Shown here in pieces: positions 1-8,077 of a stretch of 64,000 nucleotides of DNA. Each line of letters starts with the position of its first letter. Within the stretch, counting starts at the first letter, position 1. The notes below the pieces were generated by a model. The model did not search any database. It was not told the origin of the DNA and saw only the letters and a program-made list of their open reading frames with translations. Source of the DNA: Pseudomonas sp. BCA17 (GTDB lineage Bacteria; Pseudomonadota; Gammaproteobacteria; Pseudomonadales; Pseudomonadaceae); assembly GCF_004519405.1 (NCBI RefSeq), contig NZ_SGWI01000006.1:1-64000 (forward strand), given 5' to 3'. Position numbers and translations under genes: made by a program.

Positions 1-273
1 ATGCGAGGGGCCTCATCGAGGTTGCCTTCAATGCAACTGTGCCTTCGGACTTCAACTACCTCGCCGCTGAATTTTTGCGGCTGAGCTCCACTCTAATAGT
101 GCGCTGCATATTTTTCAGTATCGTTATGTACCTTTGAGACTGTGACGCTGCGTCTGAGCTTGTAAGCAAAATAATCTACGGAAACAGCCCATACCGCCTG
201 TCCGGGCACAGTCACCCCGGACTATCATGCCGATAACCCTATCCCTTACCGCAAGGAGCCGCTCGGAACGCCG
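1..273. other. Intergenic stretch before the first gene
   Basis: No convincing coding region is seen on either strand. The only open frames are short and do not look like proteins. The purine-rich AAGGAG near 253-258 is the likely ribosome binding site of the gene starting at 274, with a rather long spacing of about 15 bases. The window begins inside a non-coding or unrecognised region. Confidence 0.5.
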
Positions 274-1659
274 ATGCGCCAAATCTGGAAATCTTTTCGA
301 GCCCTTTATTTCGCCTCCTTGATGATGCTGATCGGCTCCGGCTTGCTCAGTACTTACCTGGCGTTGCGCCTGGCCGCTGACCATGTCGATAGCCTATGGG
401 TAGGTGCATTGATGGCGGCCAACTATTTTGGCCTGGTGTTGGGTGGCAAGATCGGGCATCGCCTGATTGCCCGCGTCGGGCACATTCGTGCGTATGCCAC
501 TTGCGCCGGAATTGTCGGTGCTGCTGTGCTGGGTCACGGGCTGATCAACTGGTTGCCGGCCTGGATCGTGCTGCGGATGATCGTAGGCCTGGGGATGATG
601 TGTCAGTACATGGTCATCGAAAGTTGGCTGAACGAGCAGGCGGACGCCAAGCAGCGCGGCGTGGTGTTCAGCGGTTATATGATCGCTTCCTACCTGGGCT
701 TGGTATTGGGCCAGTTGATTCTCGTGATGCATCCCCAGCTTGGCCTGGAGCTGTTGATGTTGGTGGCGTTGTGTTTTGCCTTGTGCCTGGTGCCGGTGGC
801 CATGACTCGACGTATTCACCCCGCCCCGTTACATCCGGCGCCGATGGAGCCGCGCTTCTTTATCAAGCGTGTGCCCCAGTCGCTGAGTACCGTGTTGGGA
901 GCAGGCTTGATTGTGGGCTCCTTTTACGGCTTGGCGCCGCTCTACGCATCCCAGCAGGGGTTGACGACCGAGCAGGTCGGTTTGTTCATGGGCTGCTGCA
1001 TTTTTGCCGGTCTGGTGGTGCAGTGGCCGTTGGGCTGGTTATCGGACCGTTATGACCGCGCATTATTGATTCGCTGTTTCGCTTTGTGCCTCGCGGTAGC
1101 TGCTCTACCGCTGGCGATCATGACGCAAGTACCGTTGGAAGTGCTTTTTGTAGCGGGATTCCTGTGTTCGTTGGTGCAGTTCTGCCTGTACCCACTGGCC
1201 GTGGCCTTTTCCAATGACCATGTAGAAGGGGATCGCCGGGTATCGCTGACAGCTATGCTGCTGGTCACCTACGGCATTGGTGCCAGCGTCGGGCCGCTAT
1301 TGGCGGGGGTAGTGATGAAGGTGTTCGGCAGCCATATGCTGTACGCGTTTTTCAGCCTGTGCGCGCTGATTCTGGTCTGGCGTATCCGGCCGAAGGCAGT
1401 GACTAACCTGCATCAGGTTGATGATGCCCCGCTGCATCACGTGGCAATGCCTGACAGCATGTCCAGTTCACCATTGGTGGCTGCACTCGATCCGCGCGTC
1501 GATGAGGCTGTGGTGCAGGAGCAGATGCAAACCGCCGCAGCGGAGCCCGTTTCTGAAGCCGGTCCGCAAGCACCGATTGAAGAGGTAGCAGCTGATACTC
1601 CGCCGGAGCATCGAGACCCGGATGATCACCCTCATCATCTGAGCAAGGCGCGCCCCTGA
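274..1659 (+). CDS. MFS transporter (YcaD-like)
   Basis: Integral inner-membrane permease of the major facilitator superfamily, 461 aa. About twelve hydrophobic segments fill residues 1-370. The loop LSDRYDRALLIR after the eighth segment is a typical MFS inter-helix signature. The last 85 or so residues are a hydrophilic, acidic tail ending in a His/Asp-rich stretch (DPDDHPHHL), longer than in most MFS proteins. Substrate cannot be told from sequence. The gene stands alone, is read toward flgZ, and ends at a bidirectional terminator. The ATG at 274 is preceded by AAGGAG, although at an unusually long distance. Family assignment is firm; the YcaD-like label is from memory. Confidence 0.85.
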   Translation: MRQIWKSFRALYFASLMMLIGSGLLSTYLALRLAADHVDSLWVGALMAANYFGLVLGGKIGHRLIARVGHIRAYATCAGIVGAAVLGHGLINWLPAWIVLRMIVGLGMMCQYMVIESWLNEQADAKQRGVVFSGYMIASYLGLVLGQLILVMHPQLGLELLMLVALCFALCLVPVAMTRRIHPAPLHPAPMEPRFFIKRVPQSLSTVLGAGLIVGSFYGLAPLYASQQGLTTEQVGLFMGCCIFAGLVVQWPLGWLSDRYDRALLIRCFALCLAVAALPLAIMTQVPLEVLFVAGFLCSLVQFCLYPLAVAFSNDHVEGDRRVSLTAMLLVTYGIGASVGPLLAGVVMKVFGSHMLYAFFSLCALILVWRIRPKAVTNLHQVDDAPLHHVAMPDSMSSSPLVAALDPRVDEAVVQEQMQTAAAEPVSEAGPQAPIEEVAADTPPEHRDPDDHPHHLSKARP

Positions 1660-1663
1660 ATGT

Positions 1664-1702
1664 AAAAACGGGCAGATCCCCTAAGGATCTGCCCGTTTTT
1701 TT
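1664..1702. terminator. Bidirectional rho-independent terminator
   Basis: GGCAGATCC at 1671-1679 pairs with GGATCTGCC at 1685-1693 around a short loop. It is flanked by an A run on the left and seven T on the right, so it can stop both the MFS gene (+) and flgZ (-), which converge here. Confidence 0.9.
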
Positions 1703-1720
1703 GACGCGCCTTACGAAGGC

Positions 1721-2470
1721 TTAAAAATCGTCATCCTTGTCGAAGCGCCGCGCTTCACGCTGTAGCTGGTACACAAAACGTTCTACCTGGCGCTGCACCA
1801 GGCCGCTCATGTTATGAAAGCGCACGCCGGCGAAGGTGGTATTGATCTTGTCTTCGAAGTGCAGATAACGCAGTTCGACGGAGGTGCTCATGCTGCCAAA
1901 GGGCAGGGCGGCGACGAAACGGTCATAGACCTGCCCCAGTTGCAGGCGCTCGGATATGTCGCCTTCAAAGCGCAGCTTACAGCCGGTAGCAGAAATATCC
2001 AGCAGCTTGCCACTGATCGGTGCCTTGAGCTTCTCGCCGCCCAGCTCGATACTCACCAACTGCGCCAGCTTCAACGCTGCGCGGAAGGCATTGCGTCGCT
2101 GATGGTAGACCACTTCGTCAGGCATGCTGCCGGTGTAAATGCGGTGGCCACTTTTCTCGCTGATGACGAGCGTACCACTGCTTTCCCAGGCAACCCGCAC
2201 TCCGTCATGGAAGCCTTCAATACGGAAGGGTTCGCCATTCTCGAGATAGCGTTCACCATCGCGGGGAATCATTTCGTCCAGGGCCAGCGTCTTGCTGTCC
2301 CGGTCAACGTCTACCAGGTAACTTTGAAAGCGCTGGCTGCGTTCGTGGAAGGTAATGATCAGTGGATCATGGCTTTCCTGCAGCATTCGCAAAGTGCCGG
2401 CGATTTCCAGAGGCGTGGTGAGGACCTTCGGTGGCTGCGGGGCATCTTCCGCATTAAGGGCGTTGAACAC
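1721..2470 (-). CDS. flgZ: Flagellar brake protein with PilZ domain (YcgR/FlgZ)
   Basis: A c-di-GMP effector that slows flagellar rotation by acting on the motor. The N-terminal half matches the YcgR_2/PilZN domain. The C-terminal PilZ domain shows the c-di-GMP-binding RxxxR motif (RNAFR) and the D/NxSxxG motif (DISATG). I chose the GTG at 2470, giving 249 aa, because family members begin shortly before the PPKVLTTPLEIA block. The in-frame ATG at 2518 would add 16 residues that look like untranslated leader, and GGAG lies about 11 bases before the GTG. It sits downstream of flgN and is probably co-transcribed with flgM-flgN from the FliA promoter. Confidence 0.85.
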   Translation of the reverse strand: MFNALNAEDAPQPPKVLTTPLEIAGTLRMLQESHDPLIITFHERSQRFQSYLVDVDRDSKTLALDEMIPRDGERYLENGEPFRIEGFHDGVRVAWESSGTLVISEKSGHRIYTGSMPDEVVYHQRRNAFRAALKLAQLVSIELGGEKLKAPISGKLLDISATGCKLRFEGDISERLQLGQVYDRFVAALPFGSMSTSVELRYLHFEDKINTTFAGVRFHNMSGLVQRQVERFVYQLQREARRFDKDDDF

Positions 2471-2566
2471 GGTTCTTCCATCTCCAGACAAAATACGACT
2501 ACACGCAAGAAAGGGCATTTTGCCAGTATGTGGCGTGCCTTGGATAGGTCGCGCGGTGAACCGGCC

Positions 2567-3037
2567 TCAGGCTTGGCTGCGGGTGCTCGGTTTGACCAGC
2601 CGCGAGGTGGAACCTTGGGCATTGTAGAGAGCCGGCGGCTCCCCGCCGTGGAGTATACGTAACTGATTGGCGGTCGTGGCTTGCTGAAGCTGGATCGACT
2701 GACCGTTGAGCAGGTTGGCTTCCTGGCACTGTGCGAGCAATTGATTGAGCGCACTGCTCTGCGTCAGTAGTTGGTCGCCGACCGAAGAGTGACTGGCCAG
2801 CTGAGCGAGGCCGTCGTGATCAGCTGGGAGGCCCAGGCTGATAAGAATTTCGCTGCGCTTCTTGCCGTGTTGTTCAAGCAGCACAATCAGCGATTGTTTG
2901 CGCGCCAGGATTTCTTCCAGCAAGGGCATATCCCGGCCATACAGGGCCAGGGATTCTTCTTTGAGCAACTCGAGCAAATGTTGCGTCGGCGCCAGATCAT
3001 CAATGATCAGTTGGAGCAAATGTTCGTCGTGGTGCAT
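2567..3037 (-). CDS. flgN: Flagellar export chaperone FlgN
   Basis: Cytoplasmic chaperone for the hook-filament junction proteins FlgK and FlgL before export. The protein has 156 aa and is mostly helical, with a long heptad-like run from residue 5 to about 120, as in FlgN family members. The C-terminal 40 residues are polar and low in structure. It lies 48 bp downstream of flgM and upstream of flgZ on the same strand, the standard pseudomonad order. Sequence identity in this family is low, so the call rests on both sequence and context. Confidence 0.88.
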   Translation of the reverse strand: MHHDEHLLQLIIDDLAPTQHLLELLKEESLALYGRDMPLLEEILARKQSLIVLLEQHGKKRSEILISLGLPADHDGLAQLASHSSVGDQLLTQSSALNQLLAQCQEANLLNGQSIQLQQATTANQLRILHGGEPPALYNAQGSTSRLVKPSTRSQA

Positions 3038-3085
3038 GGCTGGCCTTGGGTTTTAAGCGTCCAAAAGCCCAGCGCAGGCCTTTGC

Positions 3086-3409
3086 CTAGCGCTCGGCTTC
3101 GAAGTTAAGCAGTTTGCTGGCTACACGGTTGCTGTCGACTTTATAGCTGCCATCTGCGACAGCCTGTTTCAACTCGGCCACACGGGCTTTATTGACAACC
3201 GGTTGATCGCGCAGCGAGTCAGTGACCTTCTGCAACTGTTGAGCCTCATTGCTCAGGTGTACCGATTCCCCGCTTTGGCTGGCACCAGTCTGCTCTGCCT
3301 TGGTGGGAGCAGGCTGGGACTTGGCTTCCACGCTGTCCTTTGCGCCGCCGGTGCGCGTAGAGCCGGGTAAAGCCGGGGTGTTATTCAAACGACTGAAATC
3401 AATGACCAT
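3086..3409 (-). CDS. flgM: Anti-sigma-28 factor FlgM
   Basis: Binds FliA (sigma-28) and holds it inactive until the hook-basal body is complete, when FlgM is exported through the flagellar apparatus. 107 aa. The N-terminal half is polar and disordered (rich in Ser, Thr, Pro, Lys). The C-terminal region from about residue 55 carries the FlgM helix pattern (VHLSNEAQQLQ, then RVAELKQAVADGSY). The short N-terminus MVIDFSRL is typical of Pseudomonas FlgM. It has its own near-consensus FliA promoter just upstream, so it is under negative feedback from its own target. Confidence 0.93.
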   Translation of the reverse strand: MVIDFSRLNNTPALPGSTRTGGAKDSVEAKSQPAPTKAEQTGASQSGESVHLSNEAQQLQKVTDSLRDQPVVNKARVAELKQAVADGSYKVDSNRVASKLLNFEAER

Positions 3410-3445
3410 GATAAAAAACCTCTGGGTATTTGGACGCTTGCCATG

Positions 3446-3472
3446 TTTTCGGCCATACCCAAATAAACTTTA
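3446..3472 (-). promoter_or_regulatory. FliA (sigma-28) promoter of flgM
   Basis: Read on the minus strand, TAAAGTTT (3472-3465), an 11-base spacer, then GCCGAAAA (3453-3446). This matches the sigma-28 consensus TAAAGTTT-N11-GCCGATAA with one mismatch and exact spacing. It drives flgM and probably flgN-flgZ. Confidence 0.9.
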
Positions 3473-3552
3473 GGCGCGATTGACAATAAATCTCGATGCT
3501 CGGAGGTTCAGCGCATAGTGTAGGAAAAGCATGCGTCCTATGCCAGTGAACT

Positions 3553-4314
3553 CTATAAAGCCACCTCGACTTGTCCCGGCGCCGTCACTTGCGCCTTGAT
3601 CACACGGTTGGAGTTGAGATTCTTGACGCGAATCTGCTCGCTCATGCCACCGTTGGACAATGCTTCCCCCGGCATTTTTACAGTCAGCGCGCCGCTGCTG
3701 GCGGAAATCACCACCTGATCCCCCTTGCGGATCACCTCGGCCTGTTCCAGGTGGACCAAGGTGATGACTTGATCGGTGACCATTGGTCGGGTCAATTTCT
3801 GCCCGATGGCTTGATCTACCGATGTGAGATACCCCTGGTTGATCAGGCTGATATCACGTTCGCGCAGGGCAACGTCTTCGAAACCGATGATGCCGGTCCG
3901 CTTCAGCGGGCGCGTAACCACTACGACATCACGGAACAATTTGACTTGAGCCGGCACGAATACCGTCCAGGGCGAAGTGCCTTCACAGCGCACTTTGACC
4001 GTGACACGACCGATAGGCTGGGCAGGGCTTTCCAAGGTTGCAGTCAATTCTTTGTCGCACATCGGCATGCGTAGGCGAGGGTCTAACTGATTGACTTGGA
4101 TCTCGTAGCGTCCCGGCGTTTGTGTGGTTGCCAGATAATCTTCTACAGTGAACTCAAGAAAGCCCTGCGTGACGCCGATAAGTAGATCAGGCAATGTGAC
4201 GTTATCACCCCGGGCCGTGGCGCCTGCCGTCAAGGCAAGCAATACCATCGTGACGCAGAGCAATCTGCGGTAGCGAAGGCGGAGGTGTCGGGAAACTGTC
4301 GTTTTAATGTCCAT
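3553..4314 (-). CDS. flgA: Flagellar P-ring assembly chaperone FlgA
   Basis: Periplasmic protein that assists assembly of the FlgI P ring around the rod. 253 aa from the ATG at 4314; a TTG two codons earlier is less likely. A basic N-terminus is followed by a hydrophobic signal segment (LLCVTMVLLALTAGATA). The mature protein carries an SAF domain and the C-terminal ChapFlgA region (GDQVVISA, then a V-K-M-P-G-E-A-L-S-N-G block and the NSNRVIKAQVTAPG ending). It is divergent from cheV with about 90 bp between, and lies upstream of flgM on the same strand, 140 bp away, with flgM having its own promoter. Confidence 0.92.
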   Translation of the reverse strand: MDIKTTVSRHLRLRYRRLLCVTMVLLALTAGATARGDNVTLPDLLIGVTQGFLEFTVEDYLATTQTPGRYEIQVNQLDPRLRMPMCDKELTATLESPAQPIGRVTVKVRCEGTSPWTVFVPAQVKLFRDVVVVTRPLKRTGIIGFEDVALRERDISLINQGYLTSVDQAIGQKLTRPMVTDQVITLVHLEQAEVIRKGDQVVISASSGALTVKMPGEALSNGGMSEQIRVKNLNSNRVIKAQVTAPGQVEVAL

Positions 4315-4404
4315 GGCCAATAAATAGCAAAGCTCGTGCCGTTTAGTGTTAGGGGCGCTCTGCCCTGTAGGTATGGCCCAAGGTTTTAGCGTAGGAGTGC
4401 AGGC

Positions 4405-5337
4405 ATGGCAGGTGTAATGGATTCAGTAAACCAGCGTACACAGCTGGTAGGGCAGAATCGCCTGGAGTTGTTGCTTTTTCGCCTCGACGGCACCCAGCTA
4501 TATGGCATCAATGTATTTAAAGTGCGGGAAGTGTTGCAGTGTCCCAAATTGACGATCATGCCCAAGTCCAGTCCGGTGGTATGTGGCGTGGCCAATATCC
4601 GCGGGGCGACCATCCCGATTCTTGATCTGGCCTTGGCCACGGGCTCCACTGGTTTGCAAGACCGTGGAAGCCCGTTCGTGATCATCACGGAATACAACAC
4701 CAAGACTCAGGGTTTCCTGGTGCGCTCGGTGGAACGTATCGTCAACATGAACTGGGAAGAGATCCATCCGCCGCCCAAGGGGACCGGGCGCGATCACTAC
4801 CTCACGGCAGTGACGCGGGTTGATAACCAGTTGGTGGAAATCATCGATGTGGAAAAAATTCTTGCCGAAGTGGCGCCGACCTCGGAAGCCATCTCGGTAG
4901 GCGTGGTGGATGCTGAAACCGCGCACAAGGCTGTGTCCCTGCGTGTATTGACCGTGGATGACTCCTCGGTCGCGCGCAAGCAGGTCACTCGCTGCCTGCA
5001 AACCGTCGGCGTAGATGTTGTGGCGCTCAATGACGGTCGCCAGGCTCTGGATTACCTGCGTAACCTGGTAGATGAGGGCAAGAAGCCGGAGGAGGAGTTC
5101 CTGATGATGATTTCCGACATCGAGATGCCGGAAATGGATGGCTATACCCTCACGGCTGAAATACGCAGCGATCCACGCATGCAAAAATTGCATATCATCC
5201 TGCATACTTCATTGTCGGGTGTATTCAATCAGGCAATGGTCAAGAAAGTCGGCGCTGATGACTTCCTGGCCAAATTTCGTCCTGATGACCTGGCATCCCG
5301 GGTAGTCGACCGGATCAAGGCAGCAGATCATGGCTAG
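4405..5337 (+). CDS. cheV: Chemotaxis protein CheV (CheW-receiver fusion)
   Basis: Couples chemoreceptors to the CheA kinase and provides a phosphorylatable adaptation domain. 310 aa in two parts: a CheW-like domain (about residues 15-160) and a response-regulator receiver domain (about 178-308). The receiver shows the acidic pair D185-D186, the phospho-acceptor D238 within MMISDIEMPEMDG, and K290. The start is preceded by GTAGGAG. It is followed 46 bp later by cheR, the usual cheV-cheR pair beside flgA in Pseudomonas. Confidence 0.95.
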   Translation: MAGVMDSVNQRTQLVGQNRLELLLFRLDGTQLYGINVFKVREVLQCPKLTIMPKSSPVVCGVANIRGATIPILDLALATGSTGLQDRGSPFVIITEYNTKTQGFLVRSVERIVNMNWEEIHPPPKGTGRDHYLTAVTRVDNQLVEIIDVEKILAEVAPTSEAISVGVVDAETAHKAVSLRVLTVDDSSVARKQVTRCLQTVGVDVVALNDGRQALDYLRNLVDEGKKPEEEFLMMISDIEMPEMDGYTLTAEIRSDPRMQKLHIILHTSLSGVFNQAMVKKVGADDFLAKFRPDDLASRVVDRIKAADHG

Positions 5338-5383
5338 GGGGACATTCCCCCCTGGCGGTCACACGATTTAAGAGGCGGTATCA

Positions 5384-6211
5384 TTGTCTACGGGTAATTT
5401 GGATTTCGAACAGTTCCGGGTCTTCCTGGAAAAGGCCTGTGGCATATTGCTCGGTGAAAACAAGCAGTACCTGGTATCCAGCCGTCTCAACAAGCTGATG
5501 GAGCAGCAGGGTATCAAGTCGCTGGGCGAATTGGTTCAGCGCATCCAGGGACAGCCGCGCAGTGGGCTCAAGGAAATGGTGGTCGATGCGATGACCACCA
5601 ACGAGACCTTGTGGTTTCGCGACACGTACCCCTTTGAGGTGCTCAAGAGCAAAGTGCTGCCCGAGGCCATCAAGGCCAGTCCGGGCCAGCGCCTGCGCAT
5701 CTGGTCGGCGGCTTGTTCGTCGGGGCAGGAACCGTATTCGATCTCGATGTCCATCGATGAATTTGAGCGAACCAACATCGGCCAGTTGAAGGCGGGGGCA
5801 CAAATTGTTGCCACCGATTTGTCCGGTACCATGCTCACCAACTGCAAGACGGGCGAATACGACAGCCTGGCTCTGGGCCGTGGGCTTTCTCAGGAGCGCC
5901 TGCAACGTTACTTCGAACCGAAAGGGGCAGGGCGTTGGGCGATCAAGCCGCCGATCAAGAACCGGGTGGAGTTTCGCTCGTTCAACCTGCTCGACAGTTA
6001 TGCCAGCCTGGGCAAGTTCGACATGGTGTTCTGCCGCAATGTGCTGATCTATTTCTCGGCCGAAGTGAAGAAAGACATCCTGTTGCGCATCCATGGCACG
6101 CTCAAGCGTGGCGGCTACCTGTTCCTCGGGGCCTCGGAAGCGTTGAACGGTTTGCCCGATCATTACCAGATGGTGCAATGCAGTCCTGGGATCATCTACC
6201 AGGCAAAGTGA
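5384..6211 (+). CDS. cheR: Chemoreceptor methyltransferase CheR
   Basis: S-adenosylmethionine-dependent methylation of glutamates on chemoreceptors, the adaptation step of chemotaxis. 275 aa, full length. An N-terminal helical CheR_N domain (about 1-80) precedes the Rossmann-like methyltransferase domain with the SAM-binding block IWSAACSSGQEPYS and the FDMVFCRNVLIYF segment. The start codon is TTG at 5384, supported by AGAGGCGG just upstream and by the N-terminus STGNLDFEQFRVFLE. The gene is closed by a strong terminator at 6226-6261. Confidence 0.95.
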   Translation: MSTGNLDFEQFRVFLEKACGILLGENKQYLVSSRLNKLMEQQGIKSLGELVQRIQGQPRSGLKEMVVDAMTTNETLWFRDTYPFEVLKSKVLPEAIKASPGQRLRIWSAACSSGQEPYSISMSIDEFERTNIGQLKAGAQIVATDLSGTMLTNCKTGEYDSLALGRGLSQERLQRYFEPKGAGRWAIKPPIKNRVEFRSFNLLDSYASLGKFDMVFCRNVLIYFSAEVKKDILLRIHGTLKRGGYLFLGASEALNGLPDHYQMVQCSPGIIYQAK

Positions 6212-6225
6212 TGCACCTTTGAATA

Positions 6226-6261
6226 AAAATGGGAGGCCCCGCAAAGGCCTCCCATTTTTTT
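6226..6261 (+). terminator. Rho-independent terminator after cheR
   Basis: GGGAGGCC (6231-6238) pairs with GGCCTCCC (6246-6253); flanking AAAAT and ATTTTTTT extend the stem and supply the T run. Confidence 0.92.
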
Positions 6262-6267
6262 CGCCTC

Positions 6268-6340
6268 AAAGCGGCAACCCCCATTGCCGCTTTACTGGCT
6301 CTACACGGAAACCCGTTGCCGCTTTTCTGGCATTGCCGCT
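6268..6340 (+). repeat. Clustered TTGCCGC repeats upstream of the flgB promoter
   Basis: TTGCCGCTTT occurs at 6284-6293 and 6316-6325, and TTGCCGCT at 6333-6340. The inverse AAAGCGGCAA at 6268-6277 makes a perfect 10-bp inverted repeat with the first copy. The repeats lie about 45-115 bp upstream of the sigma-54 -24 element, where an enhancer-binding activator would sit. I infer candidate sites for FleR or FleQ; the sequence does not name the protein. Confidence 0.55.
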
Positions 6341-6384
6341 GGACAACATCCCGCAAACCCTTGAAATACGGGGATTCGGAGAAT

Positions 6385-6399
6385 TGGCATGAGCCTTGC
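6385..6399 (+). promoter_or_regulatory. Sigma-54 promoter of flgB operon
   Basis: TGGCATG, four bases, TTGC matches the -24/-12 consensus TGGCACG-N4-TTGC with one mismatch. It lies 44 bp before the flgB start. RpoN control of flgBCDE is established in Pseudomonas. Confidence 0.88.
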
Positions 6400-6443
6400 T
6401 ATAACCCAGATACGAAAAGCAGGTCAGCCTAAAGGTTTCCGCC

Positions 6444-6851
6444 ATGAGCATCAGCTTCGATAAAGCGCTCGGTATTCACGAACAAGCCCTGGGCTTCCGC
6501 GCCCAGCGTGCTGAAGTCCTGGCCAACAACATTACCAACGCCGATACCCCGAATTACAAAGCCCGGGATCTGGATTTCTCTGCTGTGCTCGCTGCACAGC
6601 AAGACAAAACCAAGAATGGCACCTTTGCCTTGAATATGACCAATAGCCGGCATATCGAAGCACAAGGTCTGAGCAGTGGTGATGAGGCGTTGCTGTATCG
6701 CACCCCGATGCAACCGTCGATCGATCAGAACACCGTCGACGCCCAGTTGGAGCAATCGGCCTATGCCGAGAACTCGGTGAACTTTCAGGCCAGCTTCACC
6801 CTGCTCAACAGTAAATTCAAAGGGCTGATGTCAGCCCTGCGTGGAGAATAA
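6444..6851 (+). CDS. flgB: Flagellar basal-body rod protein FlgB
   Basis: Proximal rod subunit of the flagellar axial structure, exported through the flagellar type III apparatus. 135 aa, normal length. The N-terminal axial-protein motif is visible as LANNITNADTPNYKARDLDF (residues about 28-47), and the C-terminus has the helical hydrophobic pattern of rod proteins (NFQASFTLLNSKFKGLMSAL). First gene of flgBCDE, driven by the sigma-54 promoter just upstream, with only 3 bp to flgC. Confidence 0.95.
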   Translation: MSISFDKALGIHEQALGFRAQRAEVLANNITNADTPNYKARDLDFSAVLAAQQDKTKNGTFALNMTNSRHIEAQGLSSGDEALLYRTPMQPSIDQNTVDAQLEQSAYAENSVNFQASFTLLNSKFKGLMSALRGE

Positions 6852-6854
6852 GCC

Positions 6855-7298
6855 ATGTCCCTGTCCAGTGTTTTCAATATTGCCGGCAGTGGCATGAGCG
6901 CGCAGACCACGCGTTTGAACACCGTCGCCAGTAACATCGCCAACGCCGAGACCGTGTCTTCGAGCATTGACCAGACCTACCGCGCCCGTCACCCGGTGTT
7001 CGCCACTATGTTCCAGGGTGGCCAGGGTAACGGCAGTGATTCGCTGTTTCAAAACCAGGACGCTGCCGGCTCCGGTGTGCAGGTGCTGGGTGTGGTCGAA
7101 GACCAGAGCAACCTTGAGGCCCGCTACGAGCCCAACCACCCGGCTGCGAACGAAAAGGGCTACGTGTACTACCCCAATGTCAATGTGGTCGAGGAAATGG
7201 CTGACATGATCTCCGCCAGCCGCTCGTTCCAGACCAATGCGGAAATGATGAACACCGCCAAAACCATGATGCAGAAGGTCCTGACCCTGGGTCAGTGA
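6855..7298 (+). CDS. flgC: Flagellar basal-body rod protein FlgC
   Basis: Proximal rod subunit next to FlgB. 147 aa. The N-terminal block (residues 6-35) has the rod/hook motif with ASNIANAET. The C-terminal block VNVVEEMADMISASRSFQTN followed by a helix ending MMQKVLTLGQ is diagnostic of FlgC. It is co-transcribed between flgB (3 bp) and flgD (16 bp). Confidence 0.95.
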   Translation: MSLSSVFNIAGSGMSAQTTRLNTVASNIANAETVSSSIDQTYRARHPVFATMFQGGQGNGSDSLFQNQDAAGSGVQVLGVVEDQSNLEARYEPNHPAANEKGYVYYPNVNVVEEMADMISASRSFQTNAEMMNTAKTMMQKVLTLGQ

Positions 7299-7314
7299 TA
7301 AGGGGCGCCAAATA

Positions 7315-8046
7315 ATGGCCATTGTTGATACCACTAATTCAGCCAATACGCCGGTTCAGGACCTGTTCAATTCCAAGGTCAATACCGCGACGAACAACAG
7401 CAGCCTCGATAGCGCTGCCAAGGCTGCAACGGGCAATCAGTCGCTGGGCAAGGACGCGTTCCTGCAACTGCTGGTGACCCAACTGAAAAACCAAGACCCA
7501 CTGTCGCCCCAGGACAACGGCGCGTTCGTGGCGCAATTGGCCCAGTTCAGCAGCCTGGAAGGCATCAATACCCTGAATGACTCGGTGAATGCGATCTCCA
7601 GCAACTTCAGCTCGTCGCAAGCGCTGCAGGCATCGTCGTTGGTCGGGCGCTCGATCATCACCCAGACCGACAAAGCCACCGTCGATACCAGCAAGAGCAT
7701 GACCGGCTCGGTAGCGGTGACGGCAGCCACCGGTAACGTTTCCGTCAAAATCACTGACAAGGACGGAGCCGTGGTGCGCACCATTGATATGGGCGCCCAG
7801 AGTGCCGGGAATGCCAGCTTTATCTGGGACGGCAAGAACGACAACGGTGAGGTTGCCCCTGCTGGCACCTACACCTTTAACGCCACCTACAAGAATGACC
7901 AGGGTGACTCGGCTGCCCTGTTGACTTCGTTGCCCGCCACGGTGACCAGCGTGACATTGAGCAAGACCGGCGGCGAGATGCTGCTGAACCTTGCAGGTGG
8001 CATGGGCAGCGTCAAGCTGTCGCAAATTCAGACTATCGGTACATAG
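7315..8046 (+). CDS. flgD: Hook assembly scaffold FlgD
   Basis: Cap that promotes polymerisation of FlgE hook subunits and is later displaced. 243 aa. The N-terminal signature DAFLQLLVTQLKNQDPLSPQ (about residues 48-67) is followed by the QFSSLEGINTLN block. The C-terminal half is the FlgD Ig/tudor-like region with DGAVVRTIDMG and FIWDGKNDNGE. The composition rich in Ser, Thr and Ala is usual for exported hook components. Third gene of flgBCDE. Confidence 0.94.
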   Translation: MAIVDTTNSANTPVQDLFNSKVNTATNNSSLDSAAKAATGNQSLGKDAFLQLLVTQLKNQDPLSPQDNGAFVAQLAQFSSLEGINTLNDSVNAISSNFSSSQALQASSLVGRSIITQTDKATVDTSKSMTGSVAVTAATGNVSVKITDKDGAVVRTIDMGAQSAGNASFIWDGKNDNGEVAPAGTYTFNATYKNDQGDSAALLTSLPATVTSVTLSKTGGEMLLNLAGGMGSVKLSQIQTIGT

Positions 8047-8077
8047 AGCCGGCTAAATACGGCAGAGGGAGAGAAAC

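Noticed and set aside
4321..4345. TAAA...GCCG resembling a FliA promoter before cheV
   Set aside because: The spacing between the elements is two bases too short and the -10 part is poor.
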